64,000 nt of DNA from Hygrophila difformis (GCA_030278955.1 JAOANR010000003.1:22529050-22593049); one strand, 5' to 3'. Shown: positions 32,546-44,906, counted from the first letter of the stretch. A program made the numbers and translations. Notes: generated by a model from the letters alone, not told the origin.

Positions 32546-35527
32546 CCAATTTCTTTGGTGGGAAGTGTCTACAAAATTATTGCCAAAGTTCTGGCGAGAA
32601 GATTAAACGGGGCTGTGGATGTTTTGGTTGGGAATACACAAATGGCTTTTGTCAAAGGTAGACAAATTCTAGATGGAGTTTTGATAGCTTCAGAGGTGAT
32701 CCACTCGGCTAGAGTTTCTGGGAAAAGGGGATTTGTTGTGAAATTAAACTTTGCAAAGGCATATGACAACGTCTCATGGGAGGTGCTTTCAAGTGTATTG
32801 GTGGCTATGGGGTTCGGAGAAAACTGGAATATATGGATATTGAGTTGTGTAAGATCGGCCTCCGCTGCTGTGTTGGTAAATGGCTCGCCTACGAGGTTCT
32901 TTAAATTAAATAATGGGCTTCGCCAAGGAGATCTGTTGTTACCATACCTTTTCATCCTTGTGGCTGAGATTTTGAACAGACTGATTTCTAAGGCTATGGA
33001 GATGGAACTGTTCGCTGGTTTAGAGACGGGTGGTGGGGGACCGGTTATCACCCATCTACAATACGCCGATGATACGATCTTGTTTTTTGTGAGGGGAATC
33101 TTGAACAGGTAATATTAATTAAACGAATTTTGAGGTGTCTTACATTGGCAACCGGAATGAGGATTAATTTTGGGAAGAGCTGTCTTTTTGGCATTAATTG
33201 CCCGGCTGAAGTGGTGAGTGAAGCTGCTGGGGTGTTGGGGTGTGTGGTAGGGAGTTGGCCAATGAAGTATTTGGGCATGCCAATAGAGGGACGAGTCAAT
33301 GGAGTTGATGTATGGAAGCCTTGCCTGGAAAGGATGGAGAAGAAACTGATGGGGTGGCAAGGCAGGATCTTATCACAAGCTGGCAGACTTTGTCTTATAA
33401 AGTCAGTGCTCGGGAGCCTACCGGTGTACTACATGTCGTTGTTTAAGGTGCCAAAGTTAGTGGCTGAAAGGTTGGAGAAATTAAAACGGTGCTTTTTTTT
33501 GGAATGAATGGAATGGGGATAGGAAAATACATACTATAAGTTGGGAGAAGATGTGTCAAAACAAGGTGGTAGGGGACCTTCAATATGGAATGTACTGAAA
33601 TTTAATAGTGCATTGTTGAACAAGTGGAGGTGGAGATTTGGGAATAAGCAGGCGTTGTGGAAAGATGTTATTGTGTCTAAGTACTATGGGGGTATTGATG
33701 TCCTGCTACCGAAGCCTAAAGTAGGACGTTCTTTATGGGGTACTATGGGGGTATTGATGTCCTGCTATCGAAGCCTAAAGTAGGACGTTCTTTATGGGGT
33801 AACATTTATATAACATGGGACAAGAGTGCTTCGGGTGGCAGGGAAAATTTCAGGATTCTGGTTGGTAATGGGGCAGGGACAAGTTTCTGGGATGATGGCT
33901 GGGTGGAATGTGGGATACCTTTGAGGGAACTTTTTCCTAGAATGTATGCGTTAGCTTGTAATAAGGGAGGAAAGGTGGAGGAGTTTGGTAGTTGGGTAGG
34001 TATGAATTGGGAGTGGAATATTGTTTTCAGAAGAAGGTTATTTGAATGGGAAGAGGATGTCTGGAAAGAGATGTTGGTTGTATTGGATGGTATGAAGTTA
34101 TGTCGAGCTGTTCCGGATCGTGTGGTGTGGCTGAAAGAGAGTAATGGAGTTTTCTCTACCAAATCATTCTGGAGGAGCGATGCAGGGGCTGCCAGGAGTG
34201 TTCAAAATCGGTTTTGGGATGCCTTATGGAAAGTTAAAGTCCCTATGAAGGTGAGGCTATTGGCATGGAAATTATCCAACAATGGATTACCAACGAGGGA
34301 CCTGCTGAGGAGCAGAGGGTGCCTCCAGAGTCTGGATGCCGCTTGCCCGTTGTGCGAGAAGGACACAGAGACGACGGACCATCTTTTCTGTAAATGTGAT
34401 GTTACTGGTAGACTTTGGTACCAGGGCGCTGCTTGGATGGGACTGCATTGGGTCTGTCCAGGGAAGGTGAGTGACTTAATGGAAGGGTGGTTATGCTGTA
34501 ATGTTAAAAATGATCGAAAAGAGTTATTGCAAGTAACAGGTCTGTCTATTGTGTGGCTGATTTGGAAGTTAAGAAATGGCAAGGTCTTTACAGGGCAAGT
34601 TCTCGACTGGAGGGAGACAATATTGGATTTAAAGTGGAAAATTAGATTGTGGTGGGCAGTGGGCTATAATAGGTTGGAAGGTTTGATGGGAGGAATGGAG
34701 GTTGGCTTCCCGGAAGGTATGCTTCATTCACGGCCCTTCAGGCTGAATAATCAAAGACGAGGCTTGGTGTGGGAACGTCCCATAAAAGGGTGGTGGAAAA
34801 TAAATACGGATGGGTCATCAATGGGTAATCCAGGTCCGGCTGGGATTGGAGGGGTTATTCGGAATGATGAGGGAGAGGTGATCTTCATTATGGCAGATTT
34901 CATTGGGATTACGGATGCTATCGAAGCTGAAGTCACCGCGATATCTAGGATGTGCTTGGCGCTTCAACGGGATAAAGGATTTCCTCTCCCAAGAATAGTC
35001 TTTGAATGTGATTCTAGTAATGTTGTAAAATGGATAACTAATACTGGTGTGATTCCCTGGAGGTTTAATCGTTTAATGAGGCCGATTATGGAGGTGTTGA
35101 CATGTGGGGGTGAGATAAGATTTCAACACATCTTGAGAGAACGAAATGACATGGCGGACTATTGGGCAAGGATGGGAGCGTCACAAGTACAGAAGGTGGA
35201 AGAATGGTATAATCTGGGCTGAAGTAAGTCTCATGCGATCAATGCTAACGGTTAGTTTCTGGTCTGTCCTCTCCAAGTTGCTGGTTTTGGACGGTATTGG
35301 TTTCTATCGGGAGTGACGTTTTGGCTTTGGTTTTAGATTGCTGTAATGGTCAGCTTTTGATCATGCTTTTGTTTTGTCTGTTTCATGTTTTTGTTTCATG
35401 TTTATGTTTTGTTGATTGACTGAAGGGTTGTAGCAGGACGATAAATGTGTAGCGAAAGAGTGTACTTGGCTTGGTTTTGGCTGGCAATAAGATGTTTCAT
35501 TTATCTCAAAAAAAAAAAAAAAAAAAA
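32546..35527 (+). pseudogene. LINE B ORF2 remainder: reverse transcriptase, zf-RVT, RNase H and poly(A)
   Basis: It continues the interrupted reading: RPISLVGSVYKIIAKVLARR, MAFVKGRQILDGV, FAKAYDNVSWEVL, GLRQGDLLLPYLF and the catalytic YADDTILF (about 33060). The zf-RVT region follows (33541-34600), then RNase H (INTDGSSMGNPGPAGIGG ... DAIEAEVTAISRM ... FECDSSNVVKW ... RERNDMADYWA), ending at 35222. Frameshifts occur near 33112 and 33507, and a 59-bp tandem duplication sits at 33682-33799. The poly(A) tail is at 35508-35527. LINE B is closely related to LINE A. Confidence 0.9.
33682..33799 (+). repeat. 59-bp tandem duplication in LINE B
   Basis: Two head-to-tail units (33682-33740 and 33741-33799) differ at one base. 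59 is not a multiple of three, so the duplication shifts the ORF2 frame. Confidence 0.92.
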
Positions 35528-36318
35528 GTTTGTCATTTCACAAATATTAAAGTTGCATGATTATAACTAGAATTTGTGCAAAATATCTTTAAAAAACTAA
35601 AAATGTTTAATATTAATATGTCATTTCAAGTGTTGTTTATTTATAAATTATATACTTAATCCAGTCAACAAAAGTACATGTTACTGATAATCGAATTATT
35701 GATACATCATATCAGAAATTAAATGCCTACATCATCTGTGTTTTTTTGTCGATATCAAGTTGAGTGTTATGTGTGCCATTTAATTAACTCGTTTTGAATT
35801 TTTATTTAATTTATTGATTAATTATATTGGTATATGAATTTCTAATTAATTTATATTGAAATGAACATCAAGCATTAGTTACTAATGGTTTACCTAATTT
35901 AGCTGTTATTGGTGGATATGTGGATGACTTTTATTAGTTTTGGAGGGTTTTAGTGTTGAAGACCAAGCTTTTATATATACACTATTGCTGATATTTTGAT
36001 TTTTGAGGCTACCATTTGAGATAATTAAATGTAAAGCTACTTAATTTTCAGTTTTGGGGTTAATTATAGTGACTCTAGGTGTTAAATACTTAAATCAATA
36101 GTTTGATTAGGTTTTTATTTTGTTTAATTGGTTGATCGATTGGTTAATGTTGGTTTTTGGATCATCACTTTTGACATTGGATTGTAGGCTTGGACTTGGA
36201 GGGCTGAATTTGACGATTAGCCTAGGGAATTTTGCTTGTTGAAATTTTGATGGTGATTTATGAACCCGGATTCTACAATTGTTAAAAGATGGGGATTATA
36301 TTACAAAGTTTTGATGTC
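35528..36318. other. AT-rich spacer after LINE B
   Basis: No gene, no clear element. Confidence 0.4.
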
Positions 36319-36337
36319 AAAAACTTAACTAGGAGGG

Positions 36338-36514
36338 ACCAACAACAGTTAGCTTGAGTGGATGAGGCTCTAGTCGCTTAAACAAGGTCTCAGGTTCGAG
36401 CCTTGTGTATGCAAAAAACTGCTTTGGGAGATGCGCACTTAATTGCCCTTGCAGATCCTCGAGTGATTAGTCTTGGGTCCAATGTGGCCGGGGATATTCT
36501 GGTATTCACCTAAA
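36338..36514 (+). mobile_element. tRNA-derived SINE (type 1) with 19-bp target duplication
   Basis: It has an A-box-like TTAGCTTGAGTGG near 36349 and a B box GGTTCGAGCC at 36393-36402, a tRNA-unrelated body, and an A-rich end. Both sides carry AAAAACTTAACTAGGAGGG (36319-36337 and 36515-36533). It is an RNA polymerase III-transcribed element mobilised by LINE machinery (family knowledge). Confidence 0.9.
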
Positions 36515-36782
36515 AAAAACTTAACTAGGAGGGCACATACACATTGACGAAGGCATACAAATTAGGAACCAAGCTCCCCAAAAATTGGGATGCCCTATTT
36601 CAAAGCTCCACCCGAATTATATTCCTTAAGATTGTGTTTTGTGTTTGGTGGATTGCTACTTTTTAAATTATAAAAAAAAACCCACATTATCGTGTTTAGT
36701 GTATGTATGAAATTTCACTTAAAATATGCATTAATCTATTTTTTTTTTCAAAAAAAAAAAATATTGACATTCATGTATCGGC

Positions 36783-36920
36783 AAAAGTGTGTAGGAGTTC
36801 AAGCCACACAAATTACAAAGGGGGTAAAAAGGGAAAGGATAAAGGGCTGGGTGGGAATCGAACCACAACTATAATATTGTAAATTAGGAGACACGACCAC
36901 TAAGCCAGTCCCCATTGCAA
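36783..36920 (-). mobile_element. SINE type 2, minus strand
   Basis: On the minus strand: GGGGACTGGCTTAGTGG (A box), then GGTTCGATTCCCACCC (B box), then ...GTAATTTGTGTGGC. The same 3' body recurs at 41336, 53170, 54255 and 54538. Confidence 0.75.
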
Positions 36921-36927
36921 AAAAATA

Positions 36928-37188
36928 CTCCATCTGTACCATTTAACTTGTCTTATTTGACTTCTGCACACAATCCAATGCACTTTTTCAATCGTTAATA
37001 TCTCAAAATATATACAATGAAAAATTATGTAAATATATATTAAAAAACTACACGATCATACGATTCTAACAAGATCAAACTCGACTATTTTTTTTTCCAA
37101 ATATATACTTGCAAGAAAAATGAGTCAAAGCTGAACAATTAACAGTGTCAAAAAGTCAAATCAGACACATTAACTGGGACGGAGGGAG
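36928..37188. mobile_element. Stowaway-like MITE
   Basis: TA followed by CTCCATCTGTACCA on the left, and GGGACGGAGGGAG followed by TA on the right (inverted, imperfect). This is the plant Tc1/mariner-type Stowaway end. About 260 bp, non-coding. Confidence 0.75.
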
Positions 37189-37280
37189 TACATTATTTTG
37201 TTTGAATGAAAGGGTAAGAAAGGCGGCAGACAAAGCATGGAAATGATGGAAAGGGTTGAACACACGGTATTGATGGATTA

Positions 37281-38269
37281 GGAAAAAAAGACCAATATAG
37301 TCCTTTATTTTTACAAAAAAGTCAAATCAGTCCTTTTTTTTATTTTTTGGCCAAATTGGTCCGCTACATATACTAATTATGTCTCAATCGGTCCTCCATC
37401 CACTAATTATGCCCTAATTACATATTTTTGGCCAAATCAGTCCTTTTTTTCAAAAATCTGAATTGGTCCGTTATTAATTTTTGCTCCCTTTCATGCAGTC
37501 CAATGCACATTTCAAACCACTAATAACTCAAATTCGGTATAAGTAAAAATTCTAAAATTTCAATATTTGTAAACTACACGACGAGACGAATCTAATAAGA
37601 TCCTACTTAGCTCATTTTAATTTGTATATCTATGTTTAAAATTTAAGTCAAAACAAGTGTGTGAATAGTAGCAAATTAGACATATAGTTATTAAAAAAAT
37701 GGAGGGAGTATATCGCAATTGGTCTTCATTTTATGGAGAAACACCAAAAACCACCGAACTCTAAAAGATGGTCCATTTGTTTAATAACTACATTTTTTTA
37801 ATAACTACATTTTATGGAGAAACACCATTTTATGCGATATACTCCCTCCATTTTTTTAATAATTACATTATCTAATTTGCTACTATTCACACATTTGCTT
37901 TGACTTAAAGTTTAAACATAGATATACAAGTTAAAATGAGCCAAGTAGGATCTTGTTAGATTCGTCACGTCGTGTAGTTTATAAATATCAAAATTTTAGA
38001 ATTTTTACTTATATCGAATTTGAGTTATTAGTGGTTTGAAATGTGCATTGGACTGCATGAAAGGGGGCAAAAATTAATAACGGACCAATTTAGATTTTTG
38101 AAAAAAAAGGGACTGATTTGGCCAAAAATATGTAATTATGGAATAATTAGTGGATGGAGGACCGATTGGGACGTAATTAGTATATGTAGCGGACCAATTT
38201 GGCCAAAAAATAAAAAAAGGACTGATTTGACTTTTTTGTAAAAATAAAGGACTATATTGACTTTTTTCC
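37281..38269. mobile_element. Foldback Mutator-like MITE, arms of about 440 bp
   Basis: The ends are GGAAAAAAAGACCAATATAG and the inverted CTATATTGACTTTTTTCC. The left arm (about 37281-37720) is repeated inverted as the right arm (about 37835-38269) with few mismatches, around a spacer of about 120 bp. Flanks are GATGGATTA on both sides (37272-37280 and 38270-38278), a 9-bp duplication. There is no coding capacity; transcripts would fold into a long hairpin. Confidence 0.88.
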
Positions 38270-38278
38270 GATGGATTA

Positions 38279-40343
38279 GTACTAATTTATTTGTGGGCCC
38301 ATATATTAACAAACACATTAGTGATAATATTGATGGATTAGTACTAATTTAGAAACGTACCGGGGAAGTTGGAAGAATTCTTGCGTCGTAGAACTGGATA
38401 ATAGAGTGTTGTATAGGTGACATTCAGCAAGTTCTGGCATGCTGACCCGATGAGGTATATGTGGTGTGTGTTAATGAGGTGTGTGCTGGGTATTAAATGG
38501 TGTTTGAACTATATAAAAACACTGAGCACATACAAACTACTACTTCAACACATATAAAATATTGCTTCAGCGCTTCAGCATCTGCTAATTCAGCTCTTAA
38601 ACTAAATTCCAATAAAAGATAAAAATTAGCTTATTTAAAAAGACAAAAATAACTTAAAACAATATTCAAGCTAACAGCTAATTCCCAAGCAGGCCCTAGT
38701 ATCCCTTGCAGTTGTAGGTATGCCCCTTTCCCATCCACATTTCATGCAAGGAAATAATACAATGCAATCTTCTCAAAACAAAAGTAGTATAAAATGTGAC
38801 TCCATATTGTAATAAAAATCTTTATTTTAAGAGGACATCTACAACTAAGCGTCCGCGACAACTTCTGCAAGAAATACAGAGAAGCATTATATGATGTATT
38901 TGACCATCAACAATTCGCCATAAACTATAATTCACTCATGTATAATTTGTAATTTCGCATCACATAGATTACGATTTTGATTCTCCATATATAAATTAGT
39001 GAATAGCTATCATAAATGTCGAATAATAGTTCAAAAGTGTTTAATAATTTTTAAAATCTAAGAGGAAATCACTCTAACTTTTTCAAAATATGAAAATTTA
39101 TCTACTCGATACAAGAAATCTAAATATCTTATCAGATTTTTGAAATTCCAATATACAAATAGCAAAGTATGAGGGACGAGAGAAAGGCGAGTGAGAGAGA
39201 TGGATAAAGATCATTTACAGCTTATTATGCCATAAATTCTGTCAAAAGAAAGCAATTTATGCAAATTTGTTATATGATAATGTGTTTAAGGATACAAATA
39301 ATAAATTGATCTTGTGAATAATTTTGTTACTAAAAATAGAGTAATACTATATATGTTTAGCAATTCTAGCATTTTTATTTTTATAGCTACTGTGAATAAT
39401 TTCTAGCATTTTTATGTTTAACAATTCACACAAATTACATGTAGGACAAGGGAGATGGATAAAGGTATGTTTGAGAAATAATTAGAGTTTAGCGTATGGA
39501 GTTTAGAGTCTGAAGTTTGAAATTAATGGTGAAAAATAGTTTTAAATTTTTTTAATGGTGTTTGGTAATGCAATTTTAAATTAGAGTTTAGAATCTGGAG
39601 TTTGGAAAGCTAAATGTTGGAGGAAATGAGCGTTAAGAGTTTAGAGATTAGATATTGAAATTTGGCGGTTAGTGTTTATTATATATAGGATTTTATGCTA
39701 TTTTTAGTATATATTTTAAAAGCTAAACGGCAATCGTTAGCATTTATTCCCAAACACAAGCTAAGAAACTAGATGGAAAATCGAATGCCCAATCATAATG
39801 CTAAAAATTAGAAGACTTGTCCAATTGATCAAGTCTTCATCCACGGATCGCTCCAACACTTTTGATCTTTCGATAAAGTAGACACTTTCTATGCGTTATA
39901 ATTAGTTAAAAATATAAAAATAAATTTTTTTACTGAAATAAAAAAAATTTGGCATGCTAGCTTGAAAATGAAATTAGAATAGAGCAATTTAGAATAAAGA
40001 GGATATATTCTATTAGTGAGATAAAGTTTGAAGTAGATATGAAATCTATCTAAAAAGTAATGAGTACATGGAATTCAAAAAATAAGTGGAATTATTGTAC
40101 TTTAAGGTCGACAAACTTTGCACTTTGTACAAATCATATTGGAGAGATTTCGACACCTACAAGTGATTATTACTCATTTGGCATATTATTTGGAAGTGGC
40201 CAACATCATTAATTGCTTGTCTATTTCAATTTAATTTTGTCCTCTTTTGTTGTGTTTATAAATAGTTAAATACTAACACTTACCAATATTTTAATTTTAT
40301 TTATTTCTAATCATATTAATAATAACTTTTACTTAAAAAGAAA
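38279..40343. other. AT-rich intergenic DNA
   Basis: It holds a partial R1 repeat (38605-38700) and a MITE-like copy (39462-39765). A 20-bp repeat of GATGGATTAGTACTAATTTA lies at 38270 and 38330. A less AT-rich stretch at 38360-38560 contains TATATAAAAACACTGAG and might be a relic promoter. No gene. Confidence 0.4.
39462..39765. repeat. MITE-like repeat, sister of the PnsB1 intron copy
   Basis: It begins ATGTTTGAGAAATAATTAGAG and ends ATTCCCAAACACAAGC, with the same AGAGTTTAGA-rich interior as 7573-7860. Confidence 0.5.
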
Positions 40344-40353
40344 TAATGAAAAG

Positions 40354-41035
40354 TAAGGGTGTGCATCGGTCGGTTCGCTTAACCGAACCAAACTCCAAAC
40401 TGAATTTTTTTTAAAACCAAAATCGAACCAAAATTACTGAAAACTGAAATAACCAAACCGAAATATTTCGGTTCGATTATACCAGTTAACCGAACCGAAC
40501 CGAACTATTTTTCTAAAAAATAAAACATTTTTTTGATCAAAACATCCCTATTACCATTTTCAAACCTGTAAATTTGCCCAGTCAAACAAAAACATCATAT
40601 CTACATATAACTATGAGTGCATAATAGTAAATAATTCCAAATTGTATTGTTCAAATTACACACAAATGAAATGACAAAATAAAGAAACAGTCACTGAATA
40701 GTTCAAATACGAAACAATATAAAAGTCTCAAAACTCTCAACAGTAGTTCTCACTTCTCATCCACACAAACAGTCACCAAATAGGGGTATTATTTTGTGTT
40801 TATTATATAATGACATAATGTAATTTATATATATTTTTTTAAATATATAATTCAAATTTCGGTTCGGTTCGGTTAACCGAATTGTAGATTTTTAAAAACT
40901 AAAAATCGAACCGAAAACTGAAATTTTGGATTTTCAAAACCAAAAACCAAACTGAAATTCAAAAACCGAACCAAATTGCAAAATTCTGTTCGGTTCGGTC
41001 GGTTTGTTCGGTTTCGACCGAAATTTGCACACCCC
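40354..41035. mobile_element. TIR element with GGTTCGG-rich ends
   Basis: Left TAAGGGTGTGCATCGGTCGG and right CGACCGAAATTTGCACACCCC are inverted. Both ends are packed with CGGTTCGGTT-type motifs. TAATGAAAAG is repeated at 40344-40353 and 41036-41045. 682 bp, non-coding, resembling a widespread plant MITE type; the superfamily is not assigned. Confidence 0.8.
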
Positions 41036-41335
41036 TAATGAAAAGAGATAAGGAGCCGACTAAGAAAGCGAATCACGAACCATAAAGTTGGAAAGTAGAA
41101 ATTTAATCATTTGGGCAAGTATTCATCATCATACAAGGAGTATTTGAGAGGATGCTATATGCAGGGTACCAAAAAAATGTTCTTCCCTTTTTTCTTTTTT
41201 TTTTTAAAAAAAAAACTAAATAAGTAAACTATAATATTTCTTAAGAAAAGTTATTCAATGCAACCCTGCCCACATATTTAATACTTCATTTTTTTTTCCA
41301 AATTAAAAATACTCATTCCATTTCAACAACATATG

Positions 41336-41402
41336 TCATTATGTAATTTGTGTGACATGGTTCCCACCACTTATTTCCTAATCTGTATAGACTATTCGAA
41401 TA
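41336..41402 (+). mobile_element. SINE type 2, 3' fragment
   Basis: ATGTAATTTGTGTGACATGG ... CCTAATCTGTATAGACTATTC matches the 3' body of the copy at 53170; there is no A or B box. A (TA)n run follows. Confidence 0.6.
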
Positions 41403-41590
41403 TATATATATATATATATATAATTCTAACCATTAAATTTTGTCTCTGAATAAAACATTATTTTTACCAAAATAGTTCTATTTTATTCCCTATAGTGTTG
41501 TCATTTGGTGTAATGGTGCATGTGTATTTTAAACAATTGAGGAGAAGCTTTATTTTGTCATTCAATATGATTCTGTCTTATTCAATCATA

Positions 41591-41895
41591 CTCCCTCCGT
41601 CCCGTTTAAAGCGTCTCAAAACTTTTGGGCACGGTATTTTATATGAGGATAGTTAATATTTAATGTAGGAGTAGATTAGAGATAAAGTGAGGGTAAATTA
41701 TGAATTTATGTGATATGATTGTAATAAGTTTGGATTTTAATTGATTTATTTATGTGTGATGTGATAGTTGTGTGTTTGAAATTCTAATAAATTTATTTAT
41801 TGATGTGATGTGATAGAAATAGGTTTGTAGTTAATTATTCCTAAAAAGAAATGAGACAATTGGAATGGGACGGACTAAAAAGTAAAGTGAGACAT
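41591..41895. mobile_element. Stowaway-like MITE, left part (split by gypsy copy 2)
   Basis: TA plus CTCCCTCCGTCCCGTTTAAA at the left. The matching right end GGGACGGAGGGAG plus TA is at 52999-53013. The gypsy element with its GACAT duplication separates them. Confidence 0.85.
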
Positions 41896-44497
41896 TGTAA
41901 TACCCGAGAATTTTCCAACATAAAATAAAACAATAATTAAATAAATAAATAATAAATAAAATAAATACTATAAATAAATAAACAAATCCAGCAAATAAAA
42001 GAAATAAATAAAGATAAGGAAATGAGAAATGAGACTTTTACTAAAAAAGGAATTAAAGGAATTTAATTAAATAAAAGGATGGATAAATGGTACACCAAAA
42101 CCCGACACTAATGAACTCGAGTATTCGAGTCCAAAACATCCAACTAGACTAAGAATAAAATTAGAGAGAAAGTATGAACCCGAATATACCCCGGGAATCG
42201 GAATTCGGGAGCATAGAGGGATAGAAACCCGAAAGAGAGGCGGAAAAGCACGACGGATCGCACGACCCGCCCGGACCGAAGTCCAGGCGAAGACGGCGCG
42301 GTGGCCGCGCGCCCAATGGGGAAAACCGCGCCACGACCGCGCCACATGACAGATTTGTTTGTTGCGTGAATCTCTCACCCGAACGCGGATTTTTCGACTT
42401 TCGGTTGAACATATCTCGACTCCAGACTTCTAGGTCAGTTGTGGACGCCCTAGGAATTAAGAATTCTATAAATAAGCCCCTTGGGAGCCCCAAACAAGTT
42501 TACGAAACCCTACAACATTCTATACGTTCGAAACCCTAGATCCGGAGTCATCGGAGGCACGAAACCAAGACGAACGCTGTGGGACGAGTTTCTCTACAGA
42601 TCTCCATAGTCGTGGTAAGTCTCGGTCCAATCTTTATTCAATAAACGATTCGAAAACGAATCCTAATCATCTCCTTTTTCTTTCTACACCCCCGTATCGA
42701 ATCTAGATCGTAGAACCCGACGAACGGAGAGGAGAAACGGTGATCTGGAAGCCACGCCTCCGAATTGGACATTCCCGACGTTCCTAGACACTGTAAGTTA
42801 ACCTTACATGGTTTTGGGAGGTTTTAAAACATTCGAAACCTAAAAGATTTGACACGAATCATAAATCTGTCCACTTTTGTTTTCCTACCGACGCAACAGA
42901 ATTGTTGAATTTTTCCGACCTTTAAAACGAACTCAAACGGAAAAACTTAAAAGACGAAAAACGTTCCTAAGACTTAGACCTAGCTACTGTAAAAATTTGA
43001 GAATTTTTGGAGTTGATTTGATATGTGAAAACCCGTTGAAACCGAACTGTTTGAATCTAGTTCTTGAAATCTTGGACAGAACTTAGGAATGATCTTGATC
43101 ACGTTTTTGACATAGGATCTAGGCTGTTTTAGATCTTTGGCCGAACATGAAAGTTGTAGATAAATGTCTTAAGATGATCCCTGTCAAATTTCATTAAATT
43201 TGGAGTTGAATTGATATGGTAGAAATTGAAATCTTTGATCTGTGATGTATTAAACTCGGACAGATTCCTTCGTATGTGAAAATTGACGTTTTTGACCTAC
43301 TTAGGTATCTCGAATTGAAAAAGTTAAAACACGAAAGTTGTAGATCTTGAGGTTTCTGAGTCAGATATGAAATTTTGGAATTTTTGGAATTAAATCTGAT
43401 TTTAGACGAATTTTGGAGTAAACTGTGATTTACCGAAACGAAATTTTGAAATCTTGTTGAAACATGGAATTAACCTTTAGGGTTGAAACGAATTGAGATA
43501 TTGTTTCTAAATTAATACAAAGGAAGGCAGATTTTAAAAACTAAATCCCCTTACAAACTTGATAAATTAAAATTAGGGGTGAGTGCTCTGCAGGGTGCCC
43601 CCTAACGATTCACTTCGTGCCGTAATGGACGATGGTGACCCCGCGCGCTATACTTGAAATGTGATACTGCCAAAACGGCGAAATATAGAGCCTACACTTT
43701 CGTGAATATCCGTATGGGTTTCCCGAGGCTCCGGAGTGGTACTGGGTATGGCTGATACGGCTGCGGCCGCCGGGCTACCGGCTAAACTTGTTGACATCGC
43801 GATTTCTATCGTGAAACTTGAAATACCAAATCGGGAATGTAACGGGGATTCTAAATTAAATTAGACTAGATTAAATGATATTATTGTCAAATTAAATTAT
43901 TTAAATGCTTTATTTAAAATTATGGCTTTTATGATTAAACCATGTGATATGTGTTATTAAATAGAGCCTGAGATAGATTGTGCTATATGATATGGATTAA
44001 ATGAAATCAAATATTATGTTATTATCATGCTTTTATTAAATTATTAAAGTTATGGCTTTTAAACCCCACAGTCATGCATGTGTTAACTTACTCAGCAATT
44101 TTGCTGACCAAAACCATTTTTATTCCTTTCTTTACAGAATATGTGGAATGAGCCTGTATGAGCACGAAACATGCATGGGATTTTGGGGATTGTTATTTTG
44201 CTTTTAAATTTCGTACTTAGACTATACTATGAACGGGCCTGTTTAACCCGTGTTTTGGCCATGTCGGCCCTTTTTATATTTTCCGCTGCGATACTGTACT
44301 AAACTAAATATTTCCACTGCGCTATGCTATTATTATTTTCGAATTATATTGTATGGGCTATTTTGAATGCTTTAAATGTTTTAAACACTGCAATACCTAG
44401 CCTTGCATCTCTTTAGTAAGCTCGGAGAAAACGTGTCTTACTAGGGAGATGTGGCGGTGACATCCCGACCTGGGTTACCAAAAACCGGGGTGTTACA
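41896..44497 (+). repeat. 5' LTR of gypsy copy 2
   Basis: TGTAATACCCGAGAATTTTCC to GGGTGTTACA (2,602 bp). TATAAATA is at 42467-42474. Donor-like GTAAGT lies near 42614 and an acceptor-like TTCCTTTCTTTACAG ends near 44138. It lacks the G homopolymer of copy 1. Confidence 0.96.
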
Positions 44498-44500
44498 AGT

Positions 44501-44512
44501 TGGTATCAGAGC
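44501..44512 (+). promoter_or_regulatory. Primer binding site, gypsy copy 2
   Basis: TGGTATCAGAGC three bases after the 5' LTR; initiator tRNA-Met type. Confidence 0.93.
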
Positions 44513-44722
44513 CCGGTTATTTTTAAACTATTATTTTTAAAACCATTATTATTTTTAAACTACTATTAATATTTTGACTATTACTTTAAGTTTTAAAGTA
44601 TTATTTCCATGGAAGAATTTTTATTCTTTATTTTAAAACCCATGGGAAAAATATATATGGTGCATTAAATTAATATTGGGGGGAAGTATCATTTGCATAT
44701 GCATGTCGCATCTCTGCTATGA

Positions 44723-44882
44723 ACTTAGCATCTTGGAAACTTGAACTTAGAATCTTGGCGAAACTTGAACTTAGAATCTTGGCGAAACTTGAACTTAGCA
44801 TCTTGGCGAAACTTGAACTTAGAATCTTGGAAACTCGAACTTAGAATCTGGGCGAATTGAACTAGAATCTTGGCGAATATTA
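44723..44882 (+). repeat. 22-23-bp leader tandem repeat, gypsy copy 2
   Basis: About seven imperfect units of ACTTAGAATCTTGGCGAAAC-type sequence, twice as long as in copy 1, ending just before the accessory ORF. Confidence 0.85.
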
Positions 44883-44906
44883 ACTTAGATCTCTTGCTTG
44901 CGCTAG

